Assembly: GCA_905397405.1 (NCBI GenBank)
Contig: CAJPVJ010000221.1
Location: 1 to 31,548, forward strand
DNA: 31,548 nucleotides
Direction of reading: 5' to 3'
From: Oppiella nova
Lineage: Eukaryota; Arthropoda; Arachnida; Sarcoptiformes; Oppiidae
Shown: positions 1-12,642 of the stretch, in pieces
Numbering within the stretch: the stretch's first letter is position 1
Layout: each line of letters begins with the position of its first letter
The notes under the pieces: model-generated
Told to the model about the DNA's origin: nothing
Databases searched by the model: none
The model's input: the letters and a program-made list of their open reading frames with translations, nothing else
Translations under genes and position numbers: made by a program

Positions 1-1233
1 AATTTATTCATGATAACTATGTTTTATTTGTGAATTAATAATGAAATCAACATTCATTTGCTATGCAATACATTTTGTGAAAATATTTTGTTTATAATTT
101 CAAAAACAATTTATGCCGTGAAAAATATAAATGTAATATTATATTCACGTTTATTGTAGTCATAAAAGAGTGTATAATCTAATGAGAGGCCAATTGTTTT
201 AGGATAATGTAATCAAATGAAATATTCTCTCGTATTTTCTCAATTGCTATCATTTATAGGACTATTAATTTTAATAAATTCCCGAAAAAATAATCAATAA
301 AAATAAGATACTATGGATTTATTTGATTAAATTATGAGATTATAACGAATATAATGAGAATATCCTATACTGTACTTCAGATGTATTAAAATTTTAAATG
401 TTTGTAGAATACAGTGTTCAATGTTGACACACAGTATATGAAAAAAGTCTATAAATTATGAAACATTTGCTGCAAGTTTATACTCATTTTAAAATAATAT
501 TGAAAATAAAATTTAATATTTACATAACTTTATATTCGATCCGTTTATCACATCCTATTTACAATTGAATAATTAATTTTATGGATTCATATAGTTTTGA
601 GTCTTTTTTAACCATTTATACAATTCACAAATAATTAATTTAATTTGATATCAATTCAATCGGTGAACATTATAGATAACATCTAAATCAATAATAATTT
701 GAAATATAATACGATATATTCTGTATCTAAAAGTTTGTAATGAAATTCGTGGGATTCAAGTATTTAATGAGGACTGAAATGCTCTTCCGGTAATACCTGA
801 GCGATTGAATTCTCATTTCTATTCGCTTTTACTCTCTTTGACTTCCGTTTGATTCATCTCTTCTCATGTGTACTAACCGTCGCCGGGATCTCAAACTCAG
901 AGTCTATTTATACTCTACTTATTCTCTATAACTCTAATACAGTGTTTCGATATTTTATTAAATTCAACGTTAAGTCAATTGATTACAAATTATACAGAAA
1001 TTGTTTTATAAAACATATTTTCAACGACATTTCTGTGACCCAAATATTGAAAAGTGTTTGCATTTCACTTAAATTATTCTCAATTCTATATTCTTTGGAT
1101 TTCTGAGAAATTATTTCAATTATTTGAGAATTCTTAGAGAAAATCCCAATTATGACATCAATTGTCTGTTTCTTACAGTTTGAATAGCATTGGATTTGAA
1201 TGAAAAAACAATAAGAGTTGGGAAACTCAATAA

Positions 1234-1720
1234 ATGACACGAAAAACCCGTATTATTATAGAGAAAAATAAAAGAAAAATAAAGAGAGAAATGAGATTCA
1301 GAGGAATACTTGCCGTCGAGTAATGACATTATGGCATAAATGGTGTCTTGGATTAGAGCATCATTTGATCAGCGATTGGACACCAATTGAGAGCTGGTTT
1401 GGAGACAATTTCAGTGACATCTCAGCTGAGCTCAACCTAAAGAGCAAAGTATACACAATATTCTGGAGTCGAGTCTCAGCTCTGCTCTCATCTGCTATTC
1501 AACGCAATTCACAGACATTTTGGTGAGTATTGCGCCGAAACTCTCTCCACAGCCAACATCAGTCACATCGCAGCCAACCCTGTGTTCAGTGAATGCCATC
1601 CCCATCGCAATCCCAAACCCAAGCCCTAACCCAAGGCCACACCACTTGTCTCTCTCTCTCTCTCTCTCTCTTTATTTTTCTTTTATTATTCTCTATAATA
1701 ATACGGGTTTTTCGTGTCAT
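1234..1720. repeat. 55-bp inverted repeat ending at an N
   Basis: Positions 1234-1288 and 1666-1720 are true reverse complements with one mismatch (54 of 55). The inner core includes the run around 1248-1262 and its partner at 1692-1712. The right arm stops exactly at the single N at 1721. It could be a hairpin or a remnant of a small inverted-repeat element. Because it abuts an N between two CT runs, a mis-joined contig end is at least as likely. Confidence 0.75.
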
Positions 1721-1721
1721 N

Positions 1722-1757
<36 letters not shown>
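1648..1757. repeat. CT microsatellites around an N
   Basis: Two pure CT runs, about 1648-1671 and 1722-1757, flank a non-repetitive 50-bp stretch. The second begins directly after the N at 1721, so its true length is unknown. Confidence 0.9.
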
Positions 1758-1759
<2 letters not shown>

Positions 1760-2952
1760 AACCGGAACTGTTGACTGAATATTGATTTTTTGTTTGCAGT
1801 CCAACAGAGCTGTTCTCTCGTCGACTCAATTCATACTGAAATGCATTCACAATATTATATTCAATTCAATATACGCTTCCTTCACATGAAATCATATTTA
1901 AGACAATATTCTTCGAAATAGAATTCAATTCAATTCGACAAAGATTTGTGTTTTCAATGGGAATCCCGTTTACATTCAATTCATGCAATTCATGCGCAAA
2001 CAAATGATTTGGTCCACAGAACTGATGACCAAATTTTGGCTCATTTTTTAGTTATTTTTCCATTTCATTCAAAACACTATCTCTTATAAGGAGAACGACA
2101 ATACAATACACAGAATATCTGCCGTTAATCGAGTTTTTCAAAAATATTTCTCTCTTTCTCTCGATTCCGGAGTTCAGGTATTATTGATTTGTTTGTTATT
2201 CCAACTGACAGTTCGTTAAGGACTTAATGAAACTTTGAGACTTCAATCACTTCTTTGCGTTTTAGTCGCTTCTGACACCACTTCATGTATAGATCAATAC
2301 AACACAGTCTGACAATTGTCTCATTTGTCAAATCCAATCATTGCTTTAACTCAATACTAAATTCATTTTTGTGTTCAAAACTTGTGTCTCAAAACTCATT
2401 TGATTGGAATTAACACTGAAGTTGGGCTTAAAGTTAATTTGTTTGAATATTTTTATTATGCATTAGTAATTAAATACACGGAAAATGATTTATTTTGTTC
2501 AATAAATTGTAATTCTTGTGTACTATTCTCTCTAATTATGATAATTTGAATGCAATTCTGTCGTTCGGATCAATAAATTGAATGAATTGTCTTTAAAAGA
2601 CATTCATTAGTTTTATTGCCAACACAGAGTCAAAACAAATTATACGCAAGGTTAATATCAATAAAAGGTCTTAAATGACACACTTTTCTATTTTCTTTAC
2701 AAATTAGTATTCAATTAATTCATTCGTCAGATTCTTGTGCCCTTTGTTTCAAAAAGTATGGACTAAATAGTTATGATTAGACTTGAATCAAATGTTTATG
2801 AGTAACAAATACCTTACATTTCATTATTAAAAACTATTTTCATGTTAAATAAACTCTATTTTATTGGAAATCAATTTTGCCATAGAACGACTTTTAAAGT
2901 TTGAATATATATATTATGTTGTTTGCAAAATAAACCATTGAATTATGAATAA

Positions 2953-2981
2953 AGTGAGTGAGTGAGTGTGTGTGTGTGTGT

Positions 2982-3016
<35 letters not shown>
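2953..3016. repeat. Compound GAGT/GT/GA microsatellite
   Basis: A short GAGT-like tract passes into GT dinucleotides and then a GA run of about 28 bp. This is an ordinary compound microsatellite in AT-rich sequence. Confidence 0.9.
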
Positions 3017-3017
<1 letters not shown>

Positions 3018-5522
3018 ACAGAATATAATACACAGAATAAATAGCTGTGCTATTTTTCACAAGTAATCTGAAAATAATGAAAAATGAAATTAAAGTAATT
3101 TTATACGTTTAGAAGAGATTATTGAATATCAATAAATGAGTGCTTAATACTGGGTTTAAACGTTGTTTGATAAATAGACGATTGATATTGAGATAAATTC
3201 TCCCTAATTTTTAGGTCTTAACATAATTTAACGTATAAATCAATGTCAGAAAAACACTTTTAAGAAACAAAAACCGCAAAATATATAAAAACACGAGTTC
3301 TATGTGTTTAATGCTTTTATGTGTTATTGGCATCAAAACAAAAATAAGAAAACCTTATATTCAATATCTTTCTAAATATAAACCAAAAATGCAAATCTAA
3401 GAATCCTCTCAGAATCAAAGATTTTTCTGTGATTTTAGCATAACTTTAATTTACAGTTAGGTTTAGGAAAAAGTTTCACTCAATTCGCTAATGATTTCAA
3501 TTTATAGCGTTTACTTTTGAAAGGATAGAAACGATTATAATTTAAGTGAAATATAAAATGAAAGAAATGAATGTTTTCTCCAGAATATCACAAATCCAAT
3601 GAAATAGCGACTAAAAGCAACTTTTCCTCATTAATCTGAATGTTATGTAGAAATTACACGAAAGCGCTGTTTGTGTCTATGTTTATATGTTTTTCACTAT
3701 TAAAGGCATACAATTAAATTGCAATCTTTCTTTATCTAGATTTTGATATCATTTAGTTCAGCATCCAATGCTTTGAACATAAATCTTACGTCTGTTTTAT
3801 TAGTTTATAACAAAAAGATTTTTATCTAGAAAAATGTTGCTTGAAATCAAAATTGAAACTTTCAAATTAAAAACTTGTGTTCTCGTCTATCGATTTTTAG
3901 TATTCATTAAAAGTATTGATTTTAACTTGAATTTCTAAAATATTCTTTTAATATCTTATAAACAGTTATATAACTCATATGTTGTATGTATTTTTGGCTT
4001 ATATTTGCGATTAGTTTGGTTTTGTTGAGTGTAAGTTGACTGATGTCGACATCAATATAATATTGATTTTAACTCAACGCTTGAATTAGATTAGAGGAGA
4101 AAGTGCTTAAACTATTGATTTAAGGAATCCACACATGCTGTAAGACAACTGCTAATTGATTATCATATAAATTGAACCTTTCTTCAAAATACCGGTATTT
4201 GAATTTAAACTTTCAAATCAATTAGTCACTAAAAATAATTATATGTAAAATAAACCATGTTGAAATTCTTATTCATTGCAAATTTTACAGTACAATATGA
4301 TAATAGGATTAAGAGTTAAAAATATTAATCTCATTCCTAAATATAAGACAATATTTCTATATTTAAAACAAAAGAGAATTTTCTTTTATATAATAATTCT
4401 TGAGTCGCTATAGCTTTAAGTCATATGAACTGAATTTTGTAAAATAAAACACAATATGTATTCAATAAAATAGATTTCAAAATAGAGTTCTCTCTAACTT
4501 TTATGAGCGGAAGATAAATGACAAAACATTACTCAACAAATACGTTAAATTCTTTGAGATTAATAAAATTTTTAGTTTCTATTTATATGAAGAATTCATT
4601 TTGGGAATTGTATTTAAAATACTATTTGTTTTGAGAAAAAGTGCGAAAAGATTGAAAAGAATTTCAATTCTCGGAGCAATTGGTTGTTAAGATTACTCTC
4701 ACGAATGGCTTTACATAAACTTTCCATTTGAACGAACGCTGCAATTATTTTCTCTATAAATAGTCTCTATTTATAACTATTCTCTTAATACAAAAACATT
4801 GGCCAAACACTGGATCGCAAGCCTACTGTCCACTTGTCTGTCAAAACAAAACTTCGGGCATTTGTCCAATACTGCACTGTATTTGATGACATATTTTGCC
4901 TCCCAGTGCACCAGTCTTTCTATCAATCGATAAATTCCTTTTAAATTCAACCAAACCAATAGAACCGTCAGTTTATTGTTTTATGAATCAAAGGCTTAAA
5001 ACGAAATTATTTTCATTGAATACAAACTATTTTGCAAACATAGCACCGAAACAGTGACTATACTGTAGGAGTGGTCAGTATTTTATTCTTTAAATTAAAA
5101 CATTCTCTCAATTAAATTGTTATTAAATTCTTGTATTATATTTGGATTAAGAGTTTATTGCAAACAAATGATCGCTTAACAGGAAATAGTGCTGAAAGAG
5201 AAGGCATTGAAAGAATTTATTCACTGAACTGACGGTGCATTTCATTATTCAATTCAAAACCTTTGCATTAATTGTGAGGATAAAAGTGTTTGCATTCATA
5301 TAAATGTGTTTTGCAATCATTTCGTGAATAAGTTTTCAATTATAAAATTACCATTAGATTAGCATTTCATTCAATTATCGCGTAAATCGATAAAACATTT
5401 AAGCGGTGTTCAGATATCAATAAACAATTTATTCGTAATAACGATAAAACAATTGCATTTAAAATACATTTCAACTTACTTTTGTTAAACGTTATTAAAT
5501 AAGGATTTATATCTTTACTCAC

Positions 5523-5597
5523 CGTGAAGAAGTCCTGTAGTGAGTAAGCTCTAAGTGCATTAACAGCTGTTTTATTGTAAGTCTGCGGAGAATTCAT
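5523..5597 (-). CDS. Possible isolated first coding exon
   Basis: A 25-codon open stretch starts with ATG at 5597 and ends precisely at a good donor (ACG then GTGAGT, donor at 5522). The peptide begins MNSPQTYNKTAVNALRAYS and ends QDFFT. I could not find the following exons in the AT-rich sequence to its left, and the peptide matches no family I know. If real, it would be the first exon of a leftward gene with long introns, unlike the compact genes elsewhere in the window. It lies about 290 bp beyond the SUCLA2 stop. Chance is a real alternative. Confidence 0.25.
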
Positions 5598-5884
5598 TAC
5601 TAAACGAAATACTTTTTGAATTTGGATTGAGTTTCAGTGCAATCAAAACAACACTAATATAGTGCCCAATGAGCCGACACTTCGCTAACATTATTTTGAG
5701 AACCAATTACGTGATGACAATGTATTCCTCTTTTGTCATTAAAATTATATAATAAATAGTCATTAGTTATGAACTAAATTAACAAATTGTGAATAAATTG
5801 TGTTCTCTATGTACAGAGAAAAGACAACAAAATATTTGGATTCGTTTCATAAGAAATCGCTATTCGTATCAAAGATCAAGGCAT

Positions 5885-7634
5885 TCAAATCGGGAGCTCA
5901 AAGTTCACGTCTACCGAAGCAGATCTGGCCAGACCTACGATCGCAGACATCTTCACCACCATTTTGGCCGCTTCTTCCAAGTTGTCGCACGCGAGGATCC
6001 GCAGACCACTGGCCGCTATCAGTGTCTTCGCGTCGTCCACTTGAGTGCCTTTGCATTGAATCAAGCGATGAGTTTATGAGACAATTGCTGTTAAATGAGG
6101 AAAAAGTGTGCAAACCTTGAAGTCTGATGACAATCGGGATCTTGAGGGCCAACGTCTTGGCGGCGGCGATCACTCCTTCGGCAATCACATCGCATCTGGT
6201 TTTGGATGAAATTCATAGTGAAGTATAGAAAACGAATGAATAATCTCTTAGTTATACAGTATTTCTACTCATTTTGTAAAACCGGTAGACTTTCCACTAC
6301 TCACCGCATGATTCCGCCGAAAATGTTCACCAAAATCGCCTGCACTTTGGAGTCCGCGGAAATCAAGCGAAACGCTTCGGTCACCTGTTGAGCGGTGGCG
6401 CCGCCGCCCACGTCCAGAAAGTTGGCCGGATTTCCGCCGTGCAGTTTGATTATATCCATCGTCGCCATCGCGAGTCCCGCGCCGTTCACCAGACACCCGA
6501 TGTCGCCGTCCAGAGGGATGTAATTGAGATTATACTTGGAGGCCGTGAGCTCGCGTTCGTCCACTTGTGTCATGTCTTTGCGCGCAAAGATGTCTTTCTG
6601 TCGAAACTCGGCGTTGTCGTCGAACCGACACTTGGCGTCCAAACACAACACCTGTCCCGTCGTGTCCTCAATCATGGGGTTGATCTCAATCATGAGCGCG
6701 TCCTTCGAGATGAACACTTCGTACAGTTTGACGATCAGATCGACGGCCTGTTCGTGACTCGACGGATGGAAACCCAATTTCTTGACCACCGAAGAGGCGA
6801 TGTCGTGGTCGATGCCCTTCACGATGTCGATGGGCTGAGTGACGATGAGTTCGGGCGAATCCCTGGCCACGTCCTCGATGGCCATTCCTCCCTGCGATGA
6901 CGCGATAATCACGGGTCCATTGAAGGCCCTCTCCATCATGAGCGTGAAGTAGTATTCGCGTCGCGGAAACACTCTCTCGACGATCATCACTTCCGAGCAC
7001 TTGATCCCCTTCTCTCCCGTCTGTGCCGTCACCAGAGTGTGGCCTAAAGAAGGCGCCAAACCATTCAAAGAGTTATTTATAGATTTCGTGTCAAATGATT
7101 AGTGAATAAGAGATAAATTGTGTGAAAATATTGATAACAAACGGAAAATAAACAAATTGTTTAAGACTTTGGACTTTGGATATCAATAGAGTTGGCGTCA
7201 AATGAGTGCAAGAAATGAGTGATTTTTGGGAAATCATGTCAAAAGAGGTGTCAAAGAGAGCCTCAACTTTGGTCTCAACTTTTGGTGACATTTGAGGGAA
7301 ACGTACCCAACATTTGACGGGCGATGTCGTGCACCTCTTCGATAGAGTAGACCAGTTTGACGCCGCCTTTGAGGCCCGAACTGAAGTGTCCGCGACCTCT
7401 GCCGCCGGCCAACACCTGCGCCTTCACGACGTAGTCACTGGAGGAGAGTTTGCGGGCGACCTCCATGGCCTCCTGGGCGGTCCGCGCCACTCCAAACTGC
7501 GGCACATTCACGCCCCCCGACCGCAACACATCCATAGCCACGTGTTCGTGAACATTGAGACCACGACACGCCGTCACCACTCGGGCGCCACGTCTTTGCA
7601 ACAGAAGGCGAGGAATCGCTTTGAGACCAAACAT
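5885..7634 (-). CDS. SUCLA2: Succinate-CoA ligase, ADP-forming beta subunit, mitochondrial
   Basis: Four exons: 7634-7307, 7043-6305, 6195-6116 and 6048-5885. All junctions are GT-AG with matching phases and give 436 residues, close to the animal family length. The enzyme couples succinyl-CoA hydrolysis to ADP phosphorylation in the citric-acid cycle, as a heterodimer with the alpha subunit in the mitochondrial matrix. The start [20 protein letters not shown] is basic and hydrophobic, as expected of a transit peptide. The ATP-grasp part shows VLAGGRGRG and GLKGGVKLV. The CoA-ligase part shows [21 protein letters not shown] and [15 protein letters not shown], and the C-terminus is VNFELPI. The motifs [13 protein letters not shown] and YPHE-like [11 protein letters not shown] match the ADP-forming (A-type) subunit better than the GTP-forming SUCLG2. 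Introns are 263, 109 and 67 bp. No defects are seen. Confidence 0.96.
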
Positions 7635-7822
7635 TGTCTGAAATCCAAATCAAATGTCTTTCACTTCAATGACAGTCTCTGAGAGTTGAGAGACGCCGAC
7701 AGCGCATGCCTTCACTCTTTGCTGAGTTTTCAAACACCTCTGAAGCGCTCTTTAAATGTTCGCAAACATCGGATCAAATCCATTGTCACGTATTCTGTGG
7801 ACATATTCGGTGTAAATGTTGT

Positions 7823-7828
7823 GCAGAC

Positions 7829-7908
<80 letters not shown>
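7823..7908. repeat. (CAGA)n microsatellite
   Basis: About 86 bp of near-perfect CAGA/GACA tetranucleotide repeat, with one GATA variant near the left end. It lies about 190 bp upstream of the SUCLA2 start codon. The Cys/Val/Leu-rich and Thr/Asp/Arg-rich open frames across it are repeat artefacts. Confidence 0.95.
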
Positions 7909-8823
7909 CCTTCAAATGACAAATTCAAATAAATAGTAGAATCTTGTTTCCAATGTATCAAAAATGTACTGTATCAAACAAAGTATTAGAACTATAGAAA
8001 TACAAATTACCGTTAGTTAATGAAATGACATTTATTTGATGATAGTTTTATGAATAGAGAAACACTTTATAAATTAAATGAACTTTCATCTAAACTTAAC
8101 CGACGAGTGAAAACAAATAGCAATTAAACTTTTGAGACTTTAGATTTAGAGTTACATATTATTGTCATTTTTGTTTGTTTTTAGAATTAGAAATTCCTAA
8201 ACTTGTGATATATTTCATAACATTTATGATAGTGATCTGGATCAGTTGTCCAGTTACTGGACTCCAGTATATCCTTTATTTTGAACTAAAATTTACAAAA
8301 AAAAGTTTATCCGAAACTTTTCAGAACTTCATACGAATTATACAAAAGTTTATAGAAATGTCTCTAAACGTGATTTCATTTGTAAGAATTGAACATTAGT
8401 TCAAAATCAACTTATAGTACGTATAAGTAATACAAAACCTTTAATACAGAATAAGTGTCAAAAATTTTGACTCAAAATGCAAATTCTGTCAAATTCTTGA
8501 AACCATTTTTCTATGAAACTACAGAATCTGTGTTTAATAGTTGTCTTAACTGTTTGCGAATCAGTGTCCGCAACAGACCAGTTGTCTATTGGAAATGATG
8601 TCTTGATTACATGATGGAAGTGGTGGTGATAGCGATTGCGGAAGTGATTGCTTCAGACATCTGCGTCTGTGGTGAAGAGTCCTCTGAAGACAATCAGCAA
8701 ACGGTCCCTCAAAACGAGTCTATGTTTACAAACATAGCGTTGAATTGCGAGTGAAAAGTGTTTTGAATAAAAACTTTTAATTGTGTTTCGCTTTAACTGT
8801 CATTTGGTTTCCGATCGCAAGTC
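7909..8823. other. Intergenic, divergent promoters
   Basis: This is the spacer between the leftward SUCLA2 start and the rightward zinc-finger gene. It is AT-rich, contains no long credible open frame, and must hold the promoter of the zinc-finger gene. I recognise no specific site. Confidence 0.6.
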
Positions 8824-10050
8824 ATGTCTTCGGAAGAGGTTCTTGTGCTGCGAATGAATAACGAAAAACTCTTGAAAACAAACCGACAGTTGACTGAAAT
8901 GTTGAGACTTATGGACAAGTTTCGGGTTTTGTTGATATCAATGGTCAACAACTGTAAGTGTAATACAGAGACAAACATCAGAATCAGATTCAATCTTCTG
9001 ATGGAAGAGTATTATCACTTGAATGACACCAATCCTCTCAAGAGTCACGATCTTAAGAGCAGTCCATTGAGTGCACCGGAAGACCACAGTTGTCATCAAA
9101 TTGACGTCAATTCCGTTGTCTCTAATCTCTTGACACAAACCGAAGACAATGTGAGTAAAGAGTGCTTTGAATCTCATCTGAAAGTCATTTGCCGTCTCTT
9201 CAGAGCCTTTGTCTCGACGCTAATGACAACCCATTGATAACGGAAGTGATAGCACACGACACGAGCGGACAAAAGCAAAGTATCTTCGATTCGATGACCA
9301 AATCAGAGGACGGGAAGGACTTGGATCTGCGCGAGAGAATCGCTCGTCTGAAGCGATACGTCGCGCGACCGAAGATCTACTCGCGAACGAAGAGGTCGGA
9401 GGAGGAGAAGACTGACCACTCGTTTGCGTGCATTTGGCCCGGATGTCAGAAACAGTTCAAAGTGAGTCACACTTCCGCCCGTCTGTGTCTTCTTGTGACC
9501 TCTTGTGGGCGTGTCTTTAGGCCAAAGTGGATATGAAGACGCATTTGTGGCGCCACACGGGAGACAAGCAGTACGTCTGCGAATGGCCCGGTTGTGGCAA
9601 ACGGTTCCCAATCAAACGCAATCTGACGCGACATCGCGAGACGCACGAAGGCGTCAAAGGGTTTGCCTGCGATTGGCCGGTAAGTGTTGGCGCGATCGGT
9701 GGCCTCGCGTTCACTAATCGGCGCTTATTTGTCGCGAAAGGGCTGCGAATACAAGTCGTGGTATCCGCAGGGCGTGAGAGCGCACCGGAAGCGCCACACC
9801 GACGAAAGGCCCTATAAATGCGATCACTGCGAGTGGACGTTCCGTCAGAGCCATCACCTGAAGGCGCATCTGCTTAAACACACCGGTGAGACACCACTTC
9901 TTCGGCCATAAGTCTAACTCTTGTCTGTTGTGAATGTCAGGTGAGAAGCCTTTTGAATGCGTTCACGCGGGATGTGAGCAACGCTTCCAATCACGACAGG
10001 CCATGAAGTTTCACTGCCAGCGGACGCACCGACAAAAGGCCGCTCTTTGA
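8824..10050 (+). CDS. C2H2 zinc-finger protein, five fingers, novel N-terminal module (family member A)
   Basis: Exons 8824-9150, 9204-9461, 9521-9679, 9741-9885 and 9941-10050, all GT-AG with consistent phases, give 332 residues. Residues 1-60 form a predicted helical module (NNEKLLKTNRQLTEMLRLMD) with a C-K-C motif, shared with the genes at 10206 and 20997. Five C2H2 fingers follow: CIWPGC...HLWRH, CEWPGC...HRETH, CDWPGC...HRKRH, CDHC...HLLKH and CVHAGC...HCQRTH. Most use the four-residue Cys-Cys spacing typical of TFIIIA/GLI-like fingers, and introns interrupt fingers right after the CxWP motif. It is presumably a nuclear DNA-binding protein; target and role are unknown. AATAAA lies at 10147-10152. 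It is in tandem with member B, 155 bp downstream, suggesting local duplication. Confidence 0.9.
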
Positions 10051-10205
10051 CCGCAAAACGCGATTAATTGTTATGTTTTGTAAAATAGTTTCATTTGAAA
10101 GCATTTGTAAATTAATAGACAATCCCTTAAATCGCTGTTTGTTTTCAATAAATATTTGCTTCAATTGTGGCTTAAATTGAGTCCAATTTAGGCCACTCTG
10201 AAGAC
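10051..10205 (+). other. 3' UTR of member A and promoter of member B
   Basis: Short AT-rich spacer with an AATAAA poly(A) signal at 10147-10152, leaving only about 50 bp before the next start codon. The two zinc-finger genes are therefore packed head to tail. Confidence 0.6.
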
Positions 10206-11727
10206 ATGGAAGCGATCGAAGCGGAGAACAATCGTCTGAAGCAATTGATTGTGATCTTAGAGCAGATATCAATGGATTTGATGCCAATTGTGATGAAATG
10301 CAAATGTGATTACAATTCAGTTAAACTCAAAACAAAACTAAATGTTTTGAAACAAAAATACGATTTCTTGAAACAAAGCGAAGACTACCACAAGAGTGGC
10401 GACAAGTGTGACATCATCGACAAGATCAACAGGTGTGGACAAAGTGTGTCCAAAATTATCATCAAAAGAATCGACGAGTTTGACGACACCTTTGCTAGCG
10501 ATGAAGACAAGAATCGGGAGACAATGAATGACAACCGATGTGTGACCACAAGAAGAAGAGGCCGACGGCCAAAGATGTTGTCCACAGACGGTGATCAACG
10601 AGCGGACCAAAGTCAGACACATTGATTGACCATTAATTGATTTAAACACTGTTTTCCTGTCTTTAGATTTGAATAAAGAATTTGGTCTTAAAATCAGACG
10701 AAAGTACGAAAGACTTGGCGTCAAGAAAGAGGTTCCGAGTTATCGGCAAAAGATCAACAAAAAGCGAAACGAAAGCCAAGTTCTGTGCGATGAGTGCGGG
10801 AAACGGTTCAGAGATACCTATGAACTCAAGTTCCATATGTGGAGACACACAGGCGTTAAGCTCTTTAAGTGCAACTGGTATTATGATTACTACCGGTGCT
10901 CTCGCTTCTGCCCCTCTAATCACTTTGTTTGCATTTAGGCCGGGATGTGACAAAGAGGTGGGTGGAAGTGTTTTGGACTTTGAGTTTGTCTCAAATTTTC
11001 TTTCCGACATACAGTACACAACCAAATACTTAGCAAAACACCAGAAGACACACTCAGACCCCAAACGCTTTGTTTGTCAACACATTGACTGCAAAGAGTC
11101 GTTTGAGTCGAGCCAAGAGTTGTCGCAACACTTCGAGCACTTCCACGGCGGACACAAACCCTTTAAATGCAATTTCGTGGGATGTCTGCAGGAATTCACC
11201 GCAAAAGCCAATCTCTTGCAACACCACAATTGGGTCCATTCCGACGTGAACTACCCGTGCGAATGGCCGGTCAGTACAGTCCATGTTTTGTCCACTCTTT
11301 GACTCACGATTGCAACCAATGAAGGGCTGCGAAGATAAGTTCAAACGCAAGAGTTTACTCAACACTCACATGAGCAGCAAACACATGGGAGACATGAGGT
11401 ACAGGTGCCAAATACCCGGCTGTCAGTTCAAGTCGTGTCACAGCAAGTCGTTCGCCAGACATAAGTTGATTCACTCGGGAGAGAAGCCGTACCCGTGCCA
11501 AGTGGACGGCTGTACGGCCCGTTTCCGACAGTCCCATCAGGTGAGACAGCATTGACCGCAAACACTTGCAATCAACTGATCCGTTGTCTCGACAGCTGAA
11601 GAGTCATCAGATGACACACACGGGAGAGACGCCCATCAGTTGTCGGGTTTCCGAATGCGATCAACGGTTCAAAACGAAACGAGTAATGCTTTCACATCTG
11701 CAGAAGTTTCACGGAATCGACGTTTGA
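10206..11727 (+). CDS. C2H2 zinc-finger protein, about eight fingers, novel N-terminal module (family member B)
   Basis: Exons 10206-10590, 10667-10877, 10939-10957, 11015-11269, 11325-11540 and 11596-11727 give 405 residues in continuous phase. The N-terminus MEAIEAENNRLKQL, followed by C-K-C and a second helix, matches members A and C. A basic stretch TTRRRGRRPK resembles an AT-hook or nuclear signal. The fingers run from CDECGKRF...HMWRH to CRVSECDQRF...HLQKFH. Two features lower certainty. The exon-1 donor GTGATC is weak, although the phase fits. The second finger, assembled from a 19-nt micro-exon, has one residue fewer than usual between its second Cys and first His (C-DKEYTTKYLAK-H). 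AATAAA lies at 11783-11788. It is presumably a nuclear DNA-binding protein. Confidence 0.82.
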
Positions 11728-11862
11728 TTTGTTTTCCAGAGTTTTATTGATTTTTAAGCGATTTATAGATTTTATAAATTATAATAAAGTTATTGAAAAA
11801 GCTTTGCGTTATTTGTGTTGAGAAACGATTGCAATGTTTTGCAAGACTTTTAAATGCATTGA

Positions 11863-12482
11863 ATGCGTGACAGTCTGTCAGACATGAGTCACCACCAGAT
11901 GCCCGAAGACCACCAATTGAGACAATACTTCGCGGCCGTCGACAAAGACCGAAGTGGTCTTATAAACGGCGCCGAACTCCAGTCCGCCCTCTCTAACGGC
12001 ACGTTCAACGCCTTCAACTTAGACACTGTAAGCACTTCCACCTCTTAGACTAAGAGCTCTTGAGACTCATGTGTTGATGATGATCATCACCATTGAAGGT
12101 GCATCTCATGATATCCATGTTCGACACCAACAAGAAGGGAACCATCAGTTTGGAGGAATTCGGTCGTTTGTGGCGATATATCACCGATTGGTTGAACTGT
12201 TTCCGATCCTTTGATGCGGACAACTCGGGATCAATTGACGCCAAAGAATTAGCGACAGCTTTACAGTCTTTCGGCTATCGCTTCTCTCCCGAGTTCTACA
12301 CGAGTCTGTCGACCAGATTCGAGGGTCGCATCCATTTCGATGACTTTTTAAAGATATGCATTCATTTGCAGTCTTTAACGCAAGAGTTCCGCAAATACGA
12401 CACCGATTTGGACGGCGTTATCACCGTTTCCTACGAACAGTTCATTTCTCTGGTCTTTGCCATTGTTTTGCGAAGACATTGA
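11863..12482 (+). CDS. PDCD6: Penta-EF-hand protein, ALG-2/PDCD6 orthologue
   Basis: Two exons, 11863-12027 and 12099-12482, give 182 residues (161 bp upstream of the second exon end there is no alternative frame). ALG-2 is a calcium sensor that bridges ESCRT, COPII and membrane-repair partners such as ALIX. Seen here: EF1 VDKDRSGLINGAEL; the family block ALSNGTF; EF2 MFDTNKKGTISLEEF; YITDW; EF3 FDADNSGSIDAKEL; EF5 YDTDLDGVITVSYEQ. These match ALG-2 rather than sorcin or peflin. The Gly/Ala/Pro-rich N-terminal tail of vertebrate ALG-2 is missing, and EF4 is shortened (RFEGRIHFDDF), which is tolerable because EF4 does not bind calcium in the family. A second ATG at 11884 could serve as the start. 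AATAAA is at 12560-12565. Confidence 0.93.
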
Positions 12483-12642
12483 AAATGAATTCAAAATCAA
12501 TTGTTTATATATAAGGAAATGATTTCATTCATTGCATTGAAAATTGTGTTAATTTTATAAATAAAATCCATTGAAAAACACGAGACTTGCGTTCATTTGA
12601 ATTTCCTTTCATTCCTTAACGGCTTTTATTTCATTCTTTGCG

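Larger units (their letters stand above)
1..5522. other. AT-rich gene-poor region
   Basis: This 5.5-kb stretch is strongly AT-rich, and its open frames are short and lack recognisable motifs. It holds simple repeats (listed separately), one ambiguous base and an inverted repeat, but I see no convincing gene, RNA or transposon. It may be intergenic or the long intron of a gene running off the left edge. The base composition differs clearly from the gene-dense right part of the window. Confidence 0.6.

Noticed and set aside
1316-1440. Minus-strand fragments LSPNQLSIGVQSLIK and ALIQDTIYAIMSLLDG
   Set aside because: They look protein-like, but lie in different frames separated by a stop and I could not name a family or a consistent splice pattern; possibly a decayed exon.
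4777-4959. 60-residue minus-strand ORF
   Set aside because: No recognisable motif, no start context or splice partners; likely chance in AT-rich sequence.
7823-7908. Regular repeat array resembling a CRISPR at first sight
   Set aside because: A plain tetranucleotide microsatellite without spacers in a eukaryotic genome.
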